Made by a program: the position numbers and the translations under genes. The notes under the pieces are model-generated. The model searched no databases. It was not told the origin of the DNA and saw only the letters and a list, made by a program, of their open reading frames with translations. A DNA stretch of 64,000 bases from CAVSXS01 sp963767715 (lineage in GTDB: Bacteria; Chloroflexota; Ktedonobacteria; Ktedonobacterales; Ktedonobacteraceae). This document shows, in pieces, positions 18,106 through 28,491 of this stretch. Each line of letters starts with the position of its first letter. Position 1 is the stretch's first letter. The stretch covers positions 248,001 to 312,000 of the forward strand of contig CAVYFA010000008.1 of NCBI GenBank assembly GCA_963767715.1, written 5' to 3'.

Positions 18106-19527
18106 GTGATAAAGAAACGCACACTATCGATGCTCCTGGGAGTGTGTATCCTGCTCGTCGCCGTTGCCGGGTGCGGCGACACCTCATCGTCTCAGCCAGT
18201 CACCATCACTCCCCTTGCGCTCTCGCCCGGTGCAACATCGCCGGTGCCGGGGAAGACGAGTACCGCTACGGCCTCACCCGGGAGCAGCAGCGACTGGACT
18301 ACGTACCACTATAACAATGCCCGCACCGGCTATGTCGCAAACACGCTCGATCCCAGTCAGCTCACTCGCGCGTGGGGCGCGCAACTGGATGGAGCGGTCT
18401 ATGCCGAGCCACTGGTCGTGGGGCAGCGCGTGATTGTGGCGACGGAGGGGGACTCGTTCTACGCGCTCGATAAGACTTCAGGAAAGGTGCTCTGGCACAC
18501 CAACGTCGGCACTCCCGTACCGCTGTCATCGCTGCCCTGTGGTAACATCGACCCGCTGGGCATTACCGGCACGCCGGTCTATGATCCGGCTACCGGACTG
18601 GTCTTCGCCGTCGCGGAAATAACGGGCCCCGCACATATCCTCGTCGGCGTCGATGTCGCCACAGGGCAGGTGCGTGTGCGCCGTTCCGCGGACATTGCAG
18701 GAATGGACCCTAGAGCGCACCAGCAGCGCGCCGCGCTTGCCCTCTCGAACAACATGGTCTATGTGGCCTATGGTGGGCTGGATGGGGATTGCAGCGATTA
18801 TATTGGAACAGTTATTGCTTCGCGGACCGATGGCACAGGGCAGTTGTACTCTTTCCGCGTGCCAACGCCGCGCGAGGGCGGCATCTGGGCGCCATCCGGG
18901 CCTGCCATCGATGCCTCCGGGAACGTCTACGTCGCGGTGGGCAACGGAGCAATAACCGAAGGAGCATGGGATCACAGCGATTCGATTCTGCGACTATCGC
19001 CGACATTGCAGTTGGAAGATGGTTTTGCTCCTACCCAGTGGCAGCAGGACAACGCCTCCGATGCCGACCTCGGCTCGATGGGGCCCATCCTCCTGCCGGG
19101 CGGGTTGATCTTCGCGGATGGTAAGTCCGGCCTGGGTTACCTGCTCCACGCCGGCGCGTTGGGCGGTGTAGGCGGACAGGCCCAGGTCGCGAGCATCTGC
19201 CACTCGTTTGGCGGGGCCGCTGCGCTTGGCTCGACGCTGTTCGTGCCCTGCACCGATGGGCTGCTACAGGTGCGGGTCGGCCCCGGCACGAGCCTGAACG
19301 TTGGCTGGCATGCCCCGATCCCCATCACCGGTTCGCCCATCGTAGGGGGCAACACGGTCTACAGCCTGGACGCGGGAGGAACGCTCTACGCGCTCGATGC
19401 CGCCAGTGGAAATACGCGCGCTACGCTCTCTGTCGGTACTACATCACGCTTCGCGACGCCGACGCTCTCGGGGAATCAGGTGTTTGTGGGGACGCTCACG
19501 GGAGTAGTCGCAGCTAGCATATCGTGA
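18106..19527 (+). CDS. PQQ-like beta-propeller lipoprotein
   Basis: 473 residues; GTG at 18106 after AAGGAG. Lipoprotein signal peptide with lipobox VAGC (Cys about 24), then a Ser/Thr/Pro-rich linker and a propeller with PQQ-enzyme-like blades: YAEPLVVGQRVIVATEGDSF, YALDKTSGKVLWHTNVG and TVYSLDAGGTLYALDAASG. Real quinoprotein catalytic residues are not obvious, so it is more likely a surface-exposed binding or scaffold propeller than a dehydrogenase. Monocistronic by spacing. Confidence 0.8.
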   Translation: MIKKRTLSMLLGVCILLVAVAGCGDTSSSQPVTITPLALSPGATSPVPGKTSTATASPGSSSDWTTYHYNNARTGYVANTLDPSQLTRAWGAQLDGAVYAEPLVVGQRVIVATEGDSFYALDKTSGKVLWHTNVGTPVPLSSLPCGNIDPLGITGTPVYDPATGLVFAVAEITGPAHILVGVDVATGQVRVRRSADIAGMDPRAHQQRAALALSNNMVYVAYGGLDGDCSDYIGTVIASRTDGTGQLYSFRVPTPREGGIWAPSGPAIDASGNVYVAVGNGAITEGAWDHSDSILRLSPTLQLEDGFAPTQWQQDNASDADLGSMGPILLPGGLIFADGKSGLGYLLHAGALGGVGGQAQVASICHSFGGAAALGSTLFVPCTDGLLQVRVGPGTSLNVGWHAPIPITGSPIVGGNTVYSLDAGGTLYALDAASGNTRATLSVGTTSRFATPTLSGNQVFVGTLTGVVAASIS

Positions 19528-19607
19528 CCTGGCGCGCACCTGTCTCCTTTGAACTGGCCCTGACATCGCGGAGTTGTGTAATGAAGTAGATCAGGAGAAT
19601 GCAGAGC

Positions 19608-20908
19608 ATGTATGCCACGACGCTACGCTGCTTTTACTGCGGCACCGATTATGCTTTGATACATCGCGGTTCCTGCCCTCGCTGTGCCAGCCCCGGTGAA
19701 GAGAGTGCCCTGTATGAAACGCTCGGCGTGCAATATGACCTGGCCGCGCTAAAACGCCACCTGGACCGGGAGGAGCTGGCCCGTCGTCCGGCCGGCTTGT
19801 GGCGCTACCATGAACTACTGCCGGTCGCAGATGCAGCGTTCCGCATCGAACTGGGAGCCGGTGGGACGCGGCTCACCGCACTTACGCGTGTTCCAGAGGC
19901 TATTGCCGGCAACAGGCTTTTGATGAAGGTCGAGGGATCCAATCCGAGCGGGTCGTTCAAGGATCGCCCGATTGGCGTCGCGGCCAGTGTCGCCCTGGAA
20001 CAGGGCGCTCATGGACTGGCCTGCCTGACCTCGGGCAACATTGGCTCGGCCATGGCAGCCGTAGCCGCGAAGGCAGGCGTCCCCGCGCTCGTCCTGTTGC
20101 TGGGCGCGGCCGGCCTGGCGGAGCAAGGAGCTGCGGTCAACGTTGAGAAGTATGTTCAGATCAGCGCCTATGGAGCCGAAGTCCTCACGCCTGTCGGCAA
20201 CCTGGGACAGCTCTACGCCCTGGCCGACCGCGTAGAGGCCGAGCTCAGGCTGGGCGTTTCTGCATAACGTGCAGGCCTTCCAGAGCGACGGGGATAAGAC
20301 GACGGCCTTTGAGATCTGCGAGCAACTTGGCTGGCAAGCTCCGGCGGCCGTCTTTGTACCGACCGGTACAGGCACGAACCTCTTCTGGTCTGTGGCAGGG
20401 CTTTGTCCTCTTCAAGGAACTTGGCTTTATCGACACGCTCCCGAGGATGTTTGCCGTTCAGCCTGCCGGTGCCGCCTCGCTTGTCGCCGCCTGGGAAGCT
20501 CACCAGGCTGTTCCCAGCGTGCTGGAGCGCATCGAGCCGAACCTGGCGCCGCCCATCAGCCACCGCGTCAGCGGCTACCACGCCTACAAGGCCATGCTGG
20601 AGTCTGACGGAGGGGCCGTAGCGGTTACTGACGAAGACATGCTGGCAGCAGTAAAAGACCTGGCCGCGTATGAGGGCATCTACGCCGAGACTGCCAGCGC
20701 GGCTGCGCTGGCGGGCATACGGTGCGCCCTGGCTGCGGGCCTTCTCGCCGAGGAAGAGGCTCGCCAGGGTGGCGTTGTCGGCATCTTAACAAGCCACGGC
20801 TTGAAGAACACGCTGGCGCTGGCACAGGTGTTTAGCGCGCCGCCAAGGATAGAGGGAACATGGGAGGCGTTACGCAGTTTCCTCACGTCAAAGAAGATCG
20901 AGTTGTAA
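19608..20908 (+). pseudogene. thrC: Threonine synthase-like PLP enzyme, two frameshifts
   Basis: Start ATG 19608 with AGGAG ten bases upstream. The N-terminus has a zinc-ribbon-like CFYCGTDY/CPRC pair; the PLP lysine lies in EGSNPSGSFKDRPIG and the phosphate-binding loop is LTSGNIGSAMA. The frame breaks at about 20258 (LRLGVS, then HNVQAFQSDGDKTTAFEIC one base on) and again at about 20392 (TGTGTNLF, then GLWQGFVLFKELGF). Each break is explained by one extra base (GTTTCTG and TTCTGG). The C-terminal part to 20908 is well conserved. Threonine synthase makes threonine from O-phosphohomoserine; whether this copy works depends on whether the breaks are real. Confidence 0.8.
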
Positions 20909-20909
20909 A

Positions 20910-21488
20910 ATGAACGAACGCATTGACTATGAGCACATCTTTACTCCCCAGGGTATGCTGGGCCAGGTCTCGAAACATCCCAACCTGGATTTCCTCATGA
21001 ATATTTTCAATATCCCCAGGGTCTATAGCGTCTCCGGCTTTGGCACGTGGAACGTTGGGCAGCATACCATGGCTGTCGCGTTCCTGGCGCTCTACTGGTC
21101 CGCACACAACGGCTACCCGCAGGAGAAACGCGACCGGCTCGTGACCCTGGCCTTAGTGCACGATATCCACGAGGCGGTTATTGGAGATATCCTGCCTTTT
21201 TTCAAAACGGCAGCCGTCAAAGAGGCCATCGACAACATCCAGAACGATATCCTGGCAGCCTTCTCGATCGAGGAAGACCGGTCGCTTCGCGATGAACTAA
21301 AGTTGCTGGACAAGATCGGTTTCCTCTACGAAATCGGTCAATCCTCTCCCAGAGGGATTGATCCCTCGAAGCGCAAACTGATCAAGCAGATGTATGCCCG
21401 GCAGAAAGAGGAAGTTTTCCAATATGCTAAGGAGGTCAGCATCGATCAGAAAACCATACAGGGTTTTCTTGCAGCAATGAAGCTATAA
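20910..21488 (+). CDS. HD-domain hydrolase (YfbR/HDDC2-like 5'-nucleotidase)
   Basis: 192 residues, starting one base after the previous stop. The metal-binding HD pattern is split as NVGQHTMAVAFLALY and ALVHDIHEAVIGDI, as in YfbR-type 5'-deoxynucleotidases. These remove phosphate from nucleoside monophosphates. The C-terminal third (DLSKRKLIKQMYARQKEEVF region) is family-like helical. Position suggests cotranscription with the threonine synthase gene. Confidence 0.8.
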   Translation: MNERIDYEHIFTPQGMLGQVSKHPNLDFLMNIFNIPRVYSVSGFGTWNVGQHTMAVAFLALYWSAHNGYPQEKRDRLVTLALVHDIHEAVIGDILPFFKTAAVKEAIDNIQNDILAAFSIEEDRSLRDELKLLDKIGFLYEIGQSSPRGIDPSKRKLIKQMYARQKEEVFQYAKEVSIDQKTIQGFLAAMKL

Positions 21489-21534
21489 TTACTCATCCTC
21501 GAAGTGACTGCCTGCTTTTCATAGAGGTACAAGG

Positions 21535-22191
21535 TTAAAAGCGCCAGCGTTTTCTCATCCACAAGTTCCTGAGGCGCAAGAATCTGGGAACGAGGACGAG
21601 CAACAGCGCTACGAGCAGAATGAGCATGACGGTGGAAGCGAAGAGGGAGAGCAGGATGATAATTAACACGAGTACGTCCTCACCCAGGCTCAGTATTCCA
21701 TTCAGTAAACCGGCGGTAGTCAGAGTGGAAACAAACCTCGTGGTTGATTTAGCGCCGTGGCTCAAAGCTGCCAACGCTGCACCAATGAAGAGGATGACAA
21801 GCAGGCCAATACCTGTGATAGGAATAACTCTGAGTGCCGCAATGACAACTCCTGTTCCGGTATAGCTGATGACAGCCGGGGTGAGCGTAATCGGTAGCGC
21901 GTGGCTGCTTGCGACAACGGCGACGACGGCACCTGCTATGGGGCGCACAACAGTATGGATGGCGTTCCAGGCATGATCTATCAGGGGAATCTTATCGGCC
22001 ACAAAGTCGATAAGAGTTAGGAAGGCAAGCGCGACAATACACCAGATCTGCGTAATGAAGGCAAAGTGTGGGTTCACCGTGTACAGGTGCAGCCAGCGCA
22101 CGGAAAGAGAGTAGGCGAGCAAGGGCAGGTATGCATTCAAGCCAGAGGCAAATGCCAGGCCGAGAGGTGTGCCGAAATCGACGATATCCAT
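21535..22191 (-). CDS. DUF4126 membrane protein
   Basis: 218 residues with about six membrane helices. It starts FGTPLGLAFASGLNAYLPLL and has LIDFVADKIPLIDHAWNAIH, VVRPIAGAVVAV and ARFVSTLTTAGLLN-like parts (here TTRFVSTLTTAGLLN), all diagnostic for DUF4126. No function is known for the family. It faces the HD-hydrolase gene tail to tail. Confidence 0.8.
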   Translation of the reverse strand: MDIVDFGTPLGLAFASGLNAYLPLLAYSLSVRWLHLYTVNPHFAFITQIWCIVALAFLTLIDFVADKIPLIDHAWNAIHTVVRPIAGAVVAVVASSHALPITLTPAVISYTGTGVVIAALRVIPITGIGLLVILFIGAALAALSHGAKSTTRFVSTLTTAGLLNGILSLGEDVLVLIIILLSLFASTVMLILLVALLLVLVPRFLRLRNLWMRKRWRF

Positions 22192-22421
22192 CGCATCTTC
22201 CTGCCCGTTGTCAGACGTTTGGAGACAAGGCTACCCGTGATCGAACTTGAGAGAGATCTAGCTGTCATCCCTTCATTTCGCTCTAGTGGGCTGTCACCGC
22301 TCAGGTGAAGGGCAAGACCGGACAGGCGCAAGGCCCCCACCACTCCAATCCGCCGCCCCTGTCCCTACAGGTCGGGCGGCCCTCCCCTCCAAATGAAGTG
22401 TGACACTCCACCAGGGCAGGC

Positions 22422-22480
22422 TCTGAGCGAGGCGAAGGATCTGGCTCGCCGGACACAGTGATCCCTTGCCGCGCTCAGGA
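22422..22480. repeat. Interspersed inverted repeat in a 490-base gene-free stretch (22192-22681)
   Basis: Two arms of about 20 bases, 22422-22441 (TCTGAGCGAGGCGAAGGATC) and 22460-22480 (GATCCCTTGCCGCGCTCAGGA), are imperfect inverted copies around an 18-base loop. The TGAGCG...GGCGAAGGATC type of sequence is a common dispersed palindrome in bacterial intergenic regions. The rest of 22192-22681 shows no credible gene; long open frames in it are antisense readings of this repeat or lack ribosome sites. Confidence 0.55.
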
Positions 22481-22681
22481 TAACAAGTGTTACCTCCAAA
22501 TGTCTGGCCACTTGTATGTTTACTTTACGGTCGCTATATATAGCACGTCTGGGAACGATGCGAGGAACAAGTTGGCAGAGTCGGCAAAGGCCCCTCATTC
22601 CTGCCAGCGTTCACAGAAGACCATCTCATCGAATGGCCTGCGTCCTGTGGCTTTGGAGCAGGAGATTGCTCGCGGCCAAAG

Positions 22682-24408
22682 TTATCCTGGTTTCCCAGCG
22701 CTCTCCCGCCGCAACGCTTCCTGCCAGGCATGCACGGGTGGCACCTCTTCCAGCTCCGACTTTGTCGGGACTTCGATGAAAAGCGGTTCATTACTCGCCA
22801 TTGCCTCAGTGATGACGGGACCGAGTTGATCTGGATGGGTGATGCGCACGCCGCGTATCCCAAACGCTTCAGCGATGCCAACGGCGTCCATTTTGCCGTT
22901 GAAATCGACGCCGAGATAGCGCTCGCCATGATACAACCGCTGCAGCATCTTGATCCATCCAAAGCTGCCGTTGTTGAAGAGGATGATGGTGATGGGCAGG
23001 CGCAGGCCAGCGATAGTTGCCAGCTCCGTGCCCGACATGCCGAACGAGCCGTCGCCCACCAGCCCGACAATGCATTCGTGCGGCCGGGCGAAAGCCGCGC
23101 CGACCGTGGCGGGCAAGGCATAGCCCAGGCCACCATGGGCGCGCGGAATGACGATGGAACGTCCGGGACGCCTGGTGCGGAATTGGGCCGCTGTGAAAGG
23201 CGTCATCGTGCCGGGGTCGGCGACAATCACCACGTCGTCGCGGCGTGTGCTGCCAGAGGTCGTCGATCACGCGCTGCGGCGCGACCGGGATATCGTCGCA
23301 TGTGGCCCGCGCGGCCACCTCGGCCCAGAAGGGCGCTGCCCGCTCTGCCAGTACCTGCGGAGTCCATTGTCGCGCCGGCGCGCTAATGGCGCGGCTGCTG
23401 GCAATCTCTAACAAAGCGGCGAGAGATTCTTTGATATCGCCGCATGCTGCGATTGCTGCGGGCACATTATTCCCCAACTCGTCTGGATCAACATCGATTT
23501 GCAGCACCGTCACGTCCTGTCCTGGCGCCGGAATCGTGCCGTTCAGAGTGACAAGCGAGTTGACCTTCGTGCCGAGATACAGTATGCAATCTGCCTCGGC
23601 CAGCAAGCGGTTGGCATAGGGCCGGCCGCCGTTGCCGCCGATCACGCCGATGCTCCACTCGTGCATTTCGTCGATGCTGCCCTTGCCGTTGATAGTCGTC
23701 GCGACAGGGATATGCAGAATCTCGGCGATCCGCGTGATTTCGTTCCACGCGCCCGAAAGCACCGCGCCACCTCCCGCGACGATCACCGGTCGCTGTGCCG
23801 CCAGTAAAGCGTCGAGCATGCCTTCGAGCGAGCCTCCGGGCGCCTGCGTGCGGTAAGAGGGATAGCGACGGCAGGCCGGCTCGGCATAAATGGCCTGGGA
23901 AGAGGCCTCTTCCATCAACACATCCTCTGGAAGGACGATATGCACGGCCCCGCCGCGGCCGCTTGTAGCCGCGCGAAATGCTTTCCGCACGATATCGGGC
24001 AGCATCTGCGGCCTTTTCACCACGGCGCTCCACTTCGTGGCGGCCTCTAACAGGCGCTGCTGGTCAATGGCGGTAAGCGTCCCCTTGCCCTCATCTGTGA
24101 CCGGCACATCGGACGTGAACACAATCAGTAGGTACCGATGAGCCGTTGGCTTCGGCCACCCCTGGAACGACGTAGGTTGCGCCGCCACCGCTTGGCGCCT
24201 CCGTGACGCCGGGTTTGTACGCCAGGCGCGCGTAGGCATCCGCCATAAACGCGGCCGAGCGCTCATCACGCGCCATGATATGTGTGATCTGGTCGCGAGC
24301 CGCGTACAGCGCGTCGTAGAACGCCATCGAGGTATCTCCCGGCACGCCAAAAATATACTCAACTCCGTATTCCTTGAGCAGTTCGACCAGAACCTGGGCG
24401 GTATTCAT
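22682..24408 (-). pseudogene. Thiamine-diphosphate enzyme, acetolactate synthase/decarboxylase-like, two frameshifts
   Basis: Start ATG 24408 (NTAQVLVELLKEYGVEYIFG). All three ThDP-family domains are present but in different frames: PYR domain with ARDERSAAFMADAYARL (family Glu), then from about 24150 a middle domain (RPVIVAGGGAVLSGAWNEI, then INGKGSIDEMH) in the next frame, and from about 23235 the PP domain with VGDGSFGMSGTEL and FNNGSFGWIK in a third frame. The GDG-x(22-28)-N motif binds ThDP and Mg. About 570 residues if repaired. A benzoylformate decarboxylase or acetolactate synthase-like activity is likely; substrate unknown. Confidence 0.78.
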
Positions 24409-24712
24409 TGTGTTTTTCTCTTTCTGGCTGGTGGGATCGAGTGGGTCATGCTTTAGTATACTATGTTGAGGGCATTTCCTATTGAGGCCCTCTTCGTGCT
24501 CAAAGTGTGATGTGCCCTGCAGACTGCTCATCTTTGGGAGGATTCACAGCCATGAAATGTCCTCATTCATGTCTAAAACCTTATGCCTATTATTGCATTA
24601 AGCGCGGTGAAAACATAGCGCCATTATGCTACTTACAAATCCTTCTTCATTCGTTCTATAGATGGAACATAATCAATTGTTTCAAAACACTGGAGAGGAG
24701 CAAAGAGTAGCA

Positions 24713-25270
24713 ATGCCAGATCAAAATAGAAGTGTTCTGCAATCGGCGGCGGATTATATGGTACTCACTGGTTCAGAGATTTCAGTTAAATATCTCCCCT
24801 CTCAAAAGGTTCTCTTGGAGTTAGCAGAAACAGCCACGAAAGACGTGCAGCAGACTGGGGCAAAACTGCTGGCACATAAAGAGACCTTCTATGTGAATGC
24901 GGCCAATCAATCGCGACAGAGCTTTCTCCTTGCGTGTATTGTTGGCCTAATTGGCTTGGCTCTTATAATTACCGCCGTGCTTATCGGACTTCTCACCGAT
25001 AAAGTGATTGTGAGCGCCATCTCCGGTGTGTCTGGTATCTCTTTTGAAGTTCTGGCTGCCTTTATTCTCCAACTCTATAAACAGGCTTCCCTCCAATTGG
25101 CAACTTTCCATCAGGCTATCGATGATATGCACCGCTTTCTGGTCGCCAATAGTATCTGTAAATCGTCGGAGGAAAAAAAAGAAGACACCCGTTCGGCGCT
25201 CGTTCTCGATATTGCGCGCTTTTCACGAAGTGAACCTGAGTTAGAAGATAAGAATACACCTACCAAATAA
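24713..25270 (+). CDS. Two-helix membrane protein resembling the TRADD-N-associated membrane family
   Basis: 185 residues from ATG 24713 (GAGGAG about 12 bases upstream; an ATG at 24662 lacks a site). A helical N-terminus leads to two close membrane helices (SFLLACIVGLIGLALIITAV, then VSAISGVSGISFEVLAAFIL), followed by LYKQASLQLATFHQAIDDMHRF. The layout Y-x-x-A-x-QSRQSF / 2TM / LxxFHxxxxDMxRFL is that of the CyanoTRADDas_TM family, placed by comparative genomics in bacterial conflict systems with TIR and caspase effectors. The assignment rests on pattern memory. Its neighbours here are TIR and caspase genes, which fits. Confidence 0.6.
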   Translation: MPDQNRSVLQSAADYMVLTGSEISVKYLPSQKVLLELAETATKDVQQTGAKLLAHKETFYVNAANQSRQSFLLACIVGLIGLALIITAVLIGLLTDKVIVSAISGVSGISFEVLAAFILQLYKQASLQLATFHQAIDDMHRFLVANSICKSSEEKKEDTRSALVLDIARFSRSEPELEDKNTPTK

Positions 25271-25339
25271 ACCTCATATTCGAAGTAATTGCGTGACAGC
25301 TTGTGATAGAGATTAACAAAAGCATGGGAAGGGTATTAT

Positions 25340-26391
25340 ATGGCGAACAAGGAACATTTGGATATCCTCAAACGAGGAGTAAAGGTTTGGAATAACTGGA
25401 GAGGGGAACATGAGGTTATACACCCTGACTTCTCAAAAGCTGATCTAATGGATACCGACCTTACACGAGCAGATTTCAGAGGAGCAGATTTTTCGGGGGC
25501 GAACCTGAGGCGAGCTGAGCTGAAAGAGCATTCTTAACAAAAGTCGACTTTACAGGAGCCTCTCTAAGAGAGGCTGGCTTAGTCGCGGCAAATCTCACGG
25601 GAGCTAATCTCCAGCAAGCTAATTTGGACAGGGCTAGCCTTATAGGAGCCGAAATGGGACGAACCTATTTAAGAGACACACGTCTGACGAGAACTGATTT
25701 GTGGAGAGCGGTCTTTTGGGGAGCCATTTTTCTCAACACAGACCTTAGCGGAGCTTCCCCATGGGAAACTATATTTGCAGATGTCGACTTACGGCAGGCG
25801 AAAGGTTTGGACTTGATGAAACACCGAGGTCCTTCTTACGTAGATTTATATACTATGGTCAATTCAGAAGGCCAAATCCCCGAGGTCTTTTTACGAGGTG
25901 TCGGTGTCCCTGATGAAGCCATTGCCTATGCCCGCGCCTTCTTTCAGCAACCTATCCATTACCATTCCTGCTTTATTAGCTATTCAAACAAGGACGATGC
26001 ATTCGCCAGGCGGCTCTATGCGGACTTGCAGAGCAATAACGTACGCTGCTGGTTCGCCCCGGAAGATTTGAAATGGGGAGCGATCACTCGGCTTGGTATC
26101 GATGAAGCGATCCATTTACACGACAAGCTACTGCTCGTCCTTTCCAAACACTCAATCGCGAGCGGGTGGGTTGAACGTGAGGTGAAGACCGCTCTTGCCA
26201 GGGAGAAGAGAGAAAAACGGATTATACTCTTTCCAGTGCGTGTAGATAGGGCGGTATTTGACTGTACTTTTGAATGGGCCACTGAAATCCGTCATGAACG
26301 TAATATCGGAGATTTTACTGGGTGGAAAAGCCACGACGCGTATCAGAAAGCGTTCGGTCGGTTGCTTCGTGACCTGAAGGCGGAAACATAG
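25340..26391 (+). CDS. Pentapeptide-repeat TIR-domain protein A (one frameshift)
   Basis: Start ATG 25340, head ANKEHLDILKRGVKVWNNW shared with its paralogue at 26392-27402. A pentapeptide-repeat coil (A-D/N-L-x-x units: KADLMDTDLTRADFRGADF) breaks at about 25525 by one lost base and resumes in the next frame (VDFTGASLREAGLVAANL). From about 25960 a TIR domain follows: HSCFISYSNKDDAFARRLY, VRCWFAPEDLKWG, LLLVLSKHSIASGWVEREV. The Glu in WVERE sits where TIR NADases keep their catalytic Glu. TIR effectors cleave NAD+ or make signalling nucleotides on infection. Overall length would be 350 residues when repaired. Confidence 0.82.
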
Positions 26392-27402
26392 CTACGCTCC
26401 TGCTTTGAGGTCTCGCAGTAGGTGTTCAAATGCCTGTTGATATTCGTTGTGGTTTTTCCAGTGGGTGAAGTCACCAATATGCCGTTCTCTCCTGATTTTG
26501 CAGACCCACTGCGAGGTAGCTTCTTTGATGGCGTCATCCAGCTTGATTGGAAACAGGACCGTCTTATCTATCTGCTGTTCATCTCTGAACCGGCTTTCCT
26601 TTTCTAGCGCTGCCCGACATTCGTCCTCGACCCAGGTACTTCTGACTGAATTTTCAGAGAGAACGATTAAAAGCTTGTCGTAGATGCGGATTGACTGTTC
26701 AATGCGGTCGGCGAAGCGGTCGCCAATGCGCAGGTCGTGCGGCGCAAACCAACAACTCACACCCTTGTTTTGTAGGTCGCCATATAATCGGTCAGCAAAG
26801 CCCTGGTCTTTACTCGAATAGCTGATGAAACAGGAATAATACTCAATCGGCTTGGTGAGGAGTGAGCGGCTATATTCAACGATGGAATTAGAGACACCGG
26901 CTTTACGAAGAAAGACTTGAGGGATGTTACCTTGCGAGCGTTCAAGAGTGGATGTGGTGATCAAAGAGGGGCCTTGATGCCGTATCGATTGAAGTCCCTT
27001 CACGTTACGTAGATCAACGTCACCGAAGATGGTGAAATCGACTGTTGCCTCTGAGAGGTTTGCTTCTTCGAGGTCAGTGTAGTTAAATAGCGCACCGCTT
27101 AAGAAAGCGCCTCTGAGATCTGCTCGCCGCAGGACCGCTTGGTGAAGAACTGCATTGTCAAGCTCAGCTTTACTAAGGCGCGCCCGTGTGAAATTTGTTC
27201 GGACAAGAGTGGCGCTGACTAACCTTGCTTCAGTGAGGTCGGCGTAAGAGAGATTGGTGTCGCTCAGTATAATATTGGTCAGATCGGCACCAGCCAGCTG
27301 AGCGCCACCGAGGTCAGGCTTTATCTCATAATGCTTGTTATTCCACTCGTTCCATACTGCCACGCCTTGTTTGAGAATATCGAGATGTTCCTGGTTGGCC
27401 AT
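26392..27402 (-). CDS. Pentapeptide-repeat TIR-domain protein B
   Basis: 336 residues, intact. The head ANQEHLDILKQGVAVWNEW, the pentapeptide coil (GAQLAGADLTNIILSDTNLS and so on to about residue 135), the bridging GPSLITTSTLERSQGNIPQV and the TIR domain (YSCFISYSSKDQGFADRLY, VSCWFAPHDLRIGDRF, LLIVLSENSVRSTWVEDEC) mirror protein A. Catalytic-type Glu in WVEDE. Its stop abuts that of A as TAGCTA, with no base between. The pair looks like an inverted duplication. Likely membrane-free cytoplasmic effector; activity unproven. Confidence 0.88.
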   Translation of the reverse strand: MANQEHLDILKQGVAVWNEWNNKHYEIKPDLGGAQLAGADLTNIILSDTNLSYADLTEARLVSATLVRTNFTRARLSKAELDNAVLHQAVLRRADLRGAFLSGALFNYTDLEEANLSEATVDFTIFGDVDLRNVKGLQSIRHQGPSLITTSTLERSQGNIPQVFLRKAGVSNSIVEYSRSLLTKPIEYYSCFISYSSKDQGFADRLYGDLQNKGVSCWFAPHDLRIGDRFADRIEQSIRIYDKLLIVLSENSVRSTWVEDECRAALEKESRFRDEQQIDKTVLFPIKLDDAIKEATSQWVCKIRRERHIGDFTHWKNHNEYQQAFEHLLRDLKAGA

Positions 27403-27558
27403 CTATCTCCCCTCTCTTTCTCATGTTCGAGTTCAGACTAAAATTTGAGCTTATTCTACAGGAATAACTCTAGCTAAAGATGAGGAGCAAGACCCACTCA
27501 GCTCATACCGATTCGCAGGGGGTTGCCGAAAACAAACTGGTACGCCTGTCTCGCCGCC

Positions 27559-28396
27559 TCAGGAAACCTGTACGAAGTCAGGAAGAGAGAGGATATCTGC
27601 TTCAAACAGCTCACGCGCTTCAGTGGGCAGATCGAAATCTGATCGACAGAGTTTGACGACGACGTAACTCGCGACGAAAGTCTCAATGAATAAGCCCGTC
27701 ACTATTGCCACCGCACGACCTACGTAGATGGGTCCGTTACTCTGCCAGAGGCCAACATTATTAAACAATGGCCGCCCGTGTGAGTATTTACTGAGATTTT
27801 GATATAACTGACGTATCCACCCTCCTGGATACTTCCGACCTCGATTGGCTTGCTCTATGAATCCAAATCGTACCGAACGCATGAGATGCTCATGCAGTTG
27901 CCTCGTCTCCTGGACGTTATCCAAACCGGCGGCAGCCGAATTGAACTTCACCTCATCGTTTCCGTCTAACCAACTTTGTAAAAAGTTCCCTTGTTGCGTG
28001 AGTTGACAGTAGGCACCCGCACACACCGAATCAAGAATGATCCGTAGGGAGTCGATTGCCTGTCGATAATATCCCACGAGCATATTGTAGAGCGATGCAT
28101 CCGGTTCATTGATCATCTCAATCATTGCGAGGCCAATAGAAATCAGGGTGCTCACTATCTCCTATGCAATCCGACCACGTATTGCCAAGTTCATTCAGAA
28201 TATCGATCAATGTTCCGTGCCGGTTCGAGGTTCGCACAGCCGCTTCATCGGGCAAAATCATGAGATGACGCCAAGTTTCCTCCGGGATCAAGTCTGATGG
28301 CGGTGGTTCTGGTTTACCCAAAGATAAGGCATAATCATCTATCTCCAACACAGTACGGACGGCACGAAAATCGTCCAGGAGCATACGCTTCGGCAT
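27559..28396 (-). CDS. Protein of unknown function (one frameshift)
   Basis: Two overlapping readings, 28118-28396 (PKRMLLDDFRAVRTVLEIDD, ends ...NTWSDCIGD) and 27559-28155 (STLISIGLAMIEMINEPDAS...), join to one protein of about 275 residues with a single-base shift near 28130. The N-terminal part has a DLIPEETWRHLM helix, the C-terminal part a helical region with YYRQAIDSLRIILDS and GGWIRQLYQNLSKYSHGRP, the latter recalling helical 'YSHG'-type domains of unknown function seen beside defence genes. I do not recognise the family. Confidence 0.55.
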
Positions 28397-28491
28397 TGCT
28401 GCGATCCTTCATTCGCTATCACCTTTTATCAATTACTTTGGAGTATAGCGTGTACACATGTTCTTGTCTATCGTGGCTATTTTCAGAATAA

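Noticed and set aside
22365..22598. Short minus-strand frame (VILSAARDHCVRRARS)
   Set aside because: This is the well-known kind of false protein read from an intergenic palindrome, not a gene.
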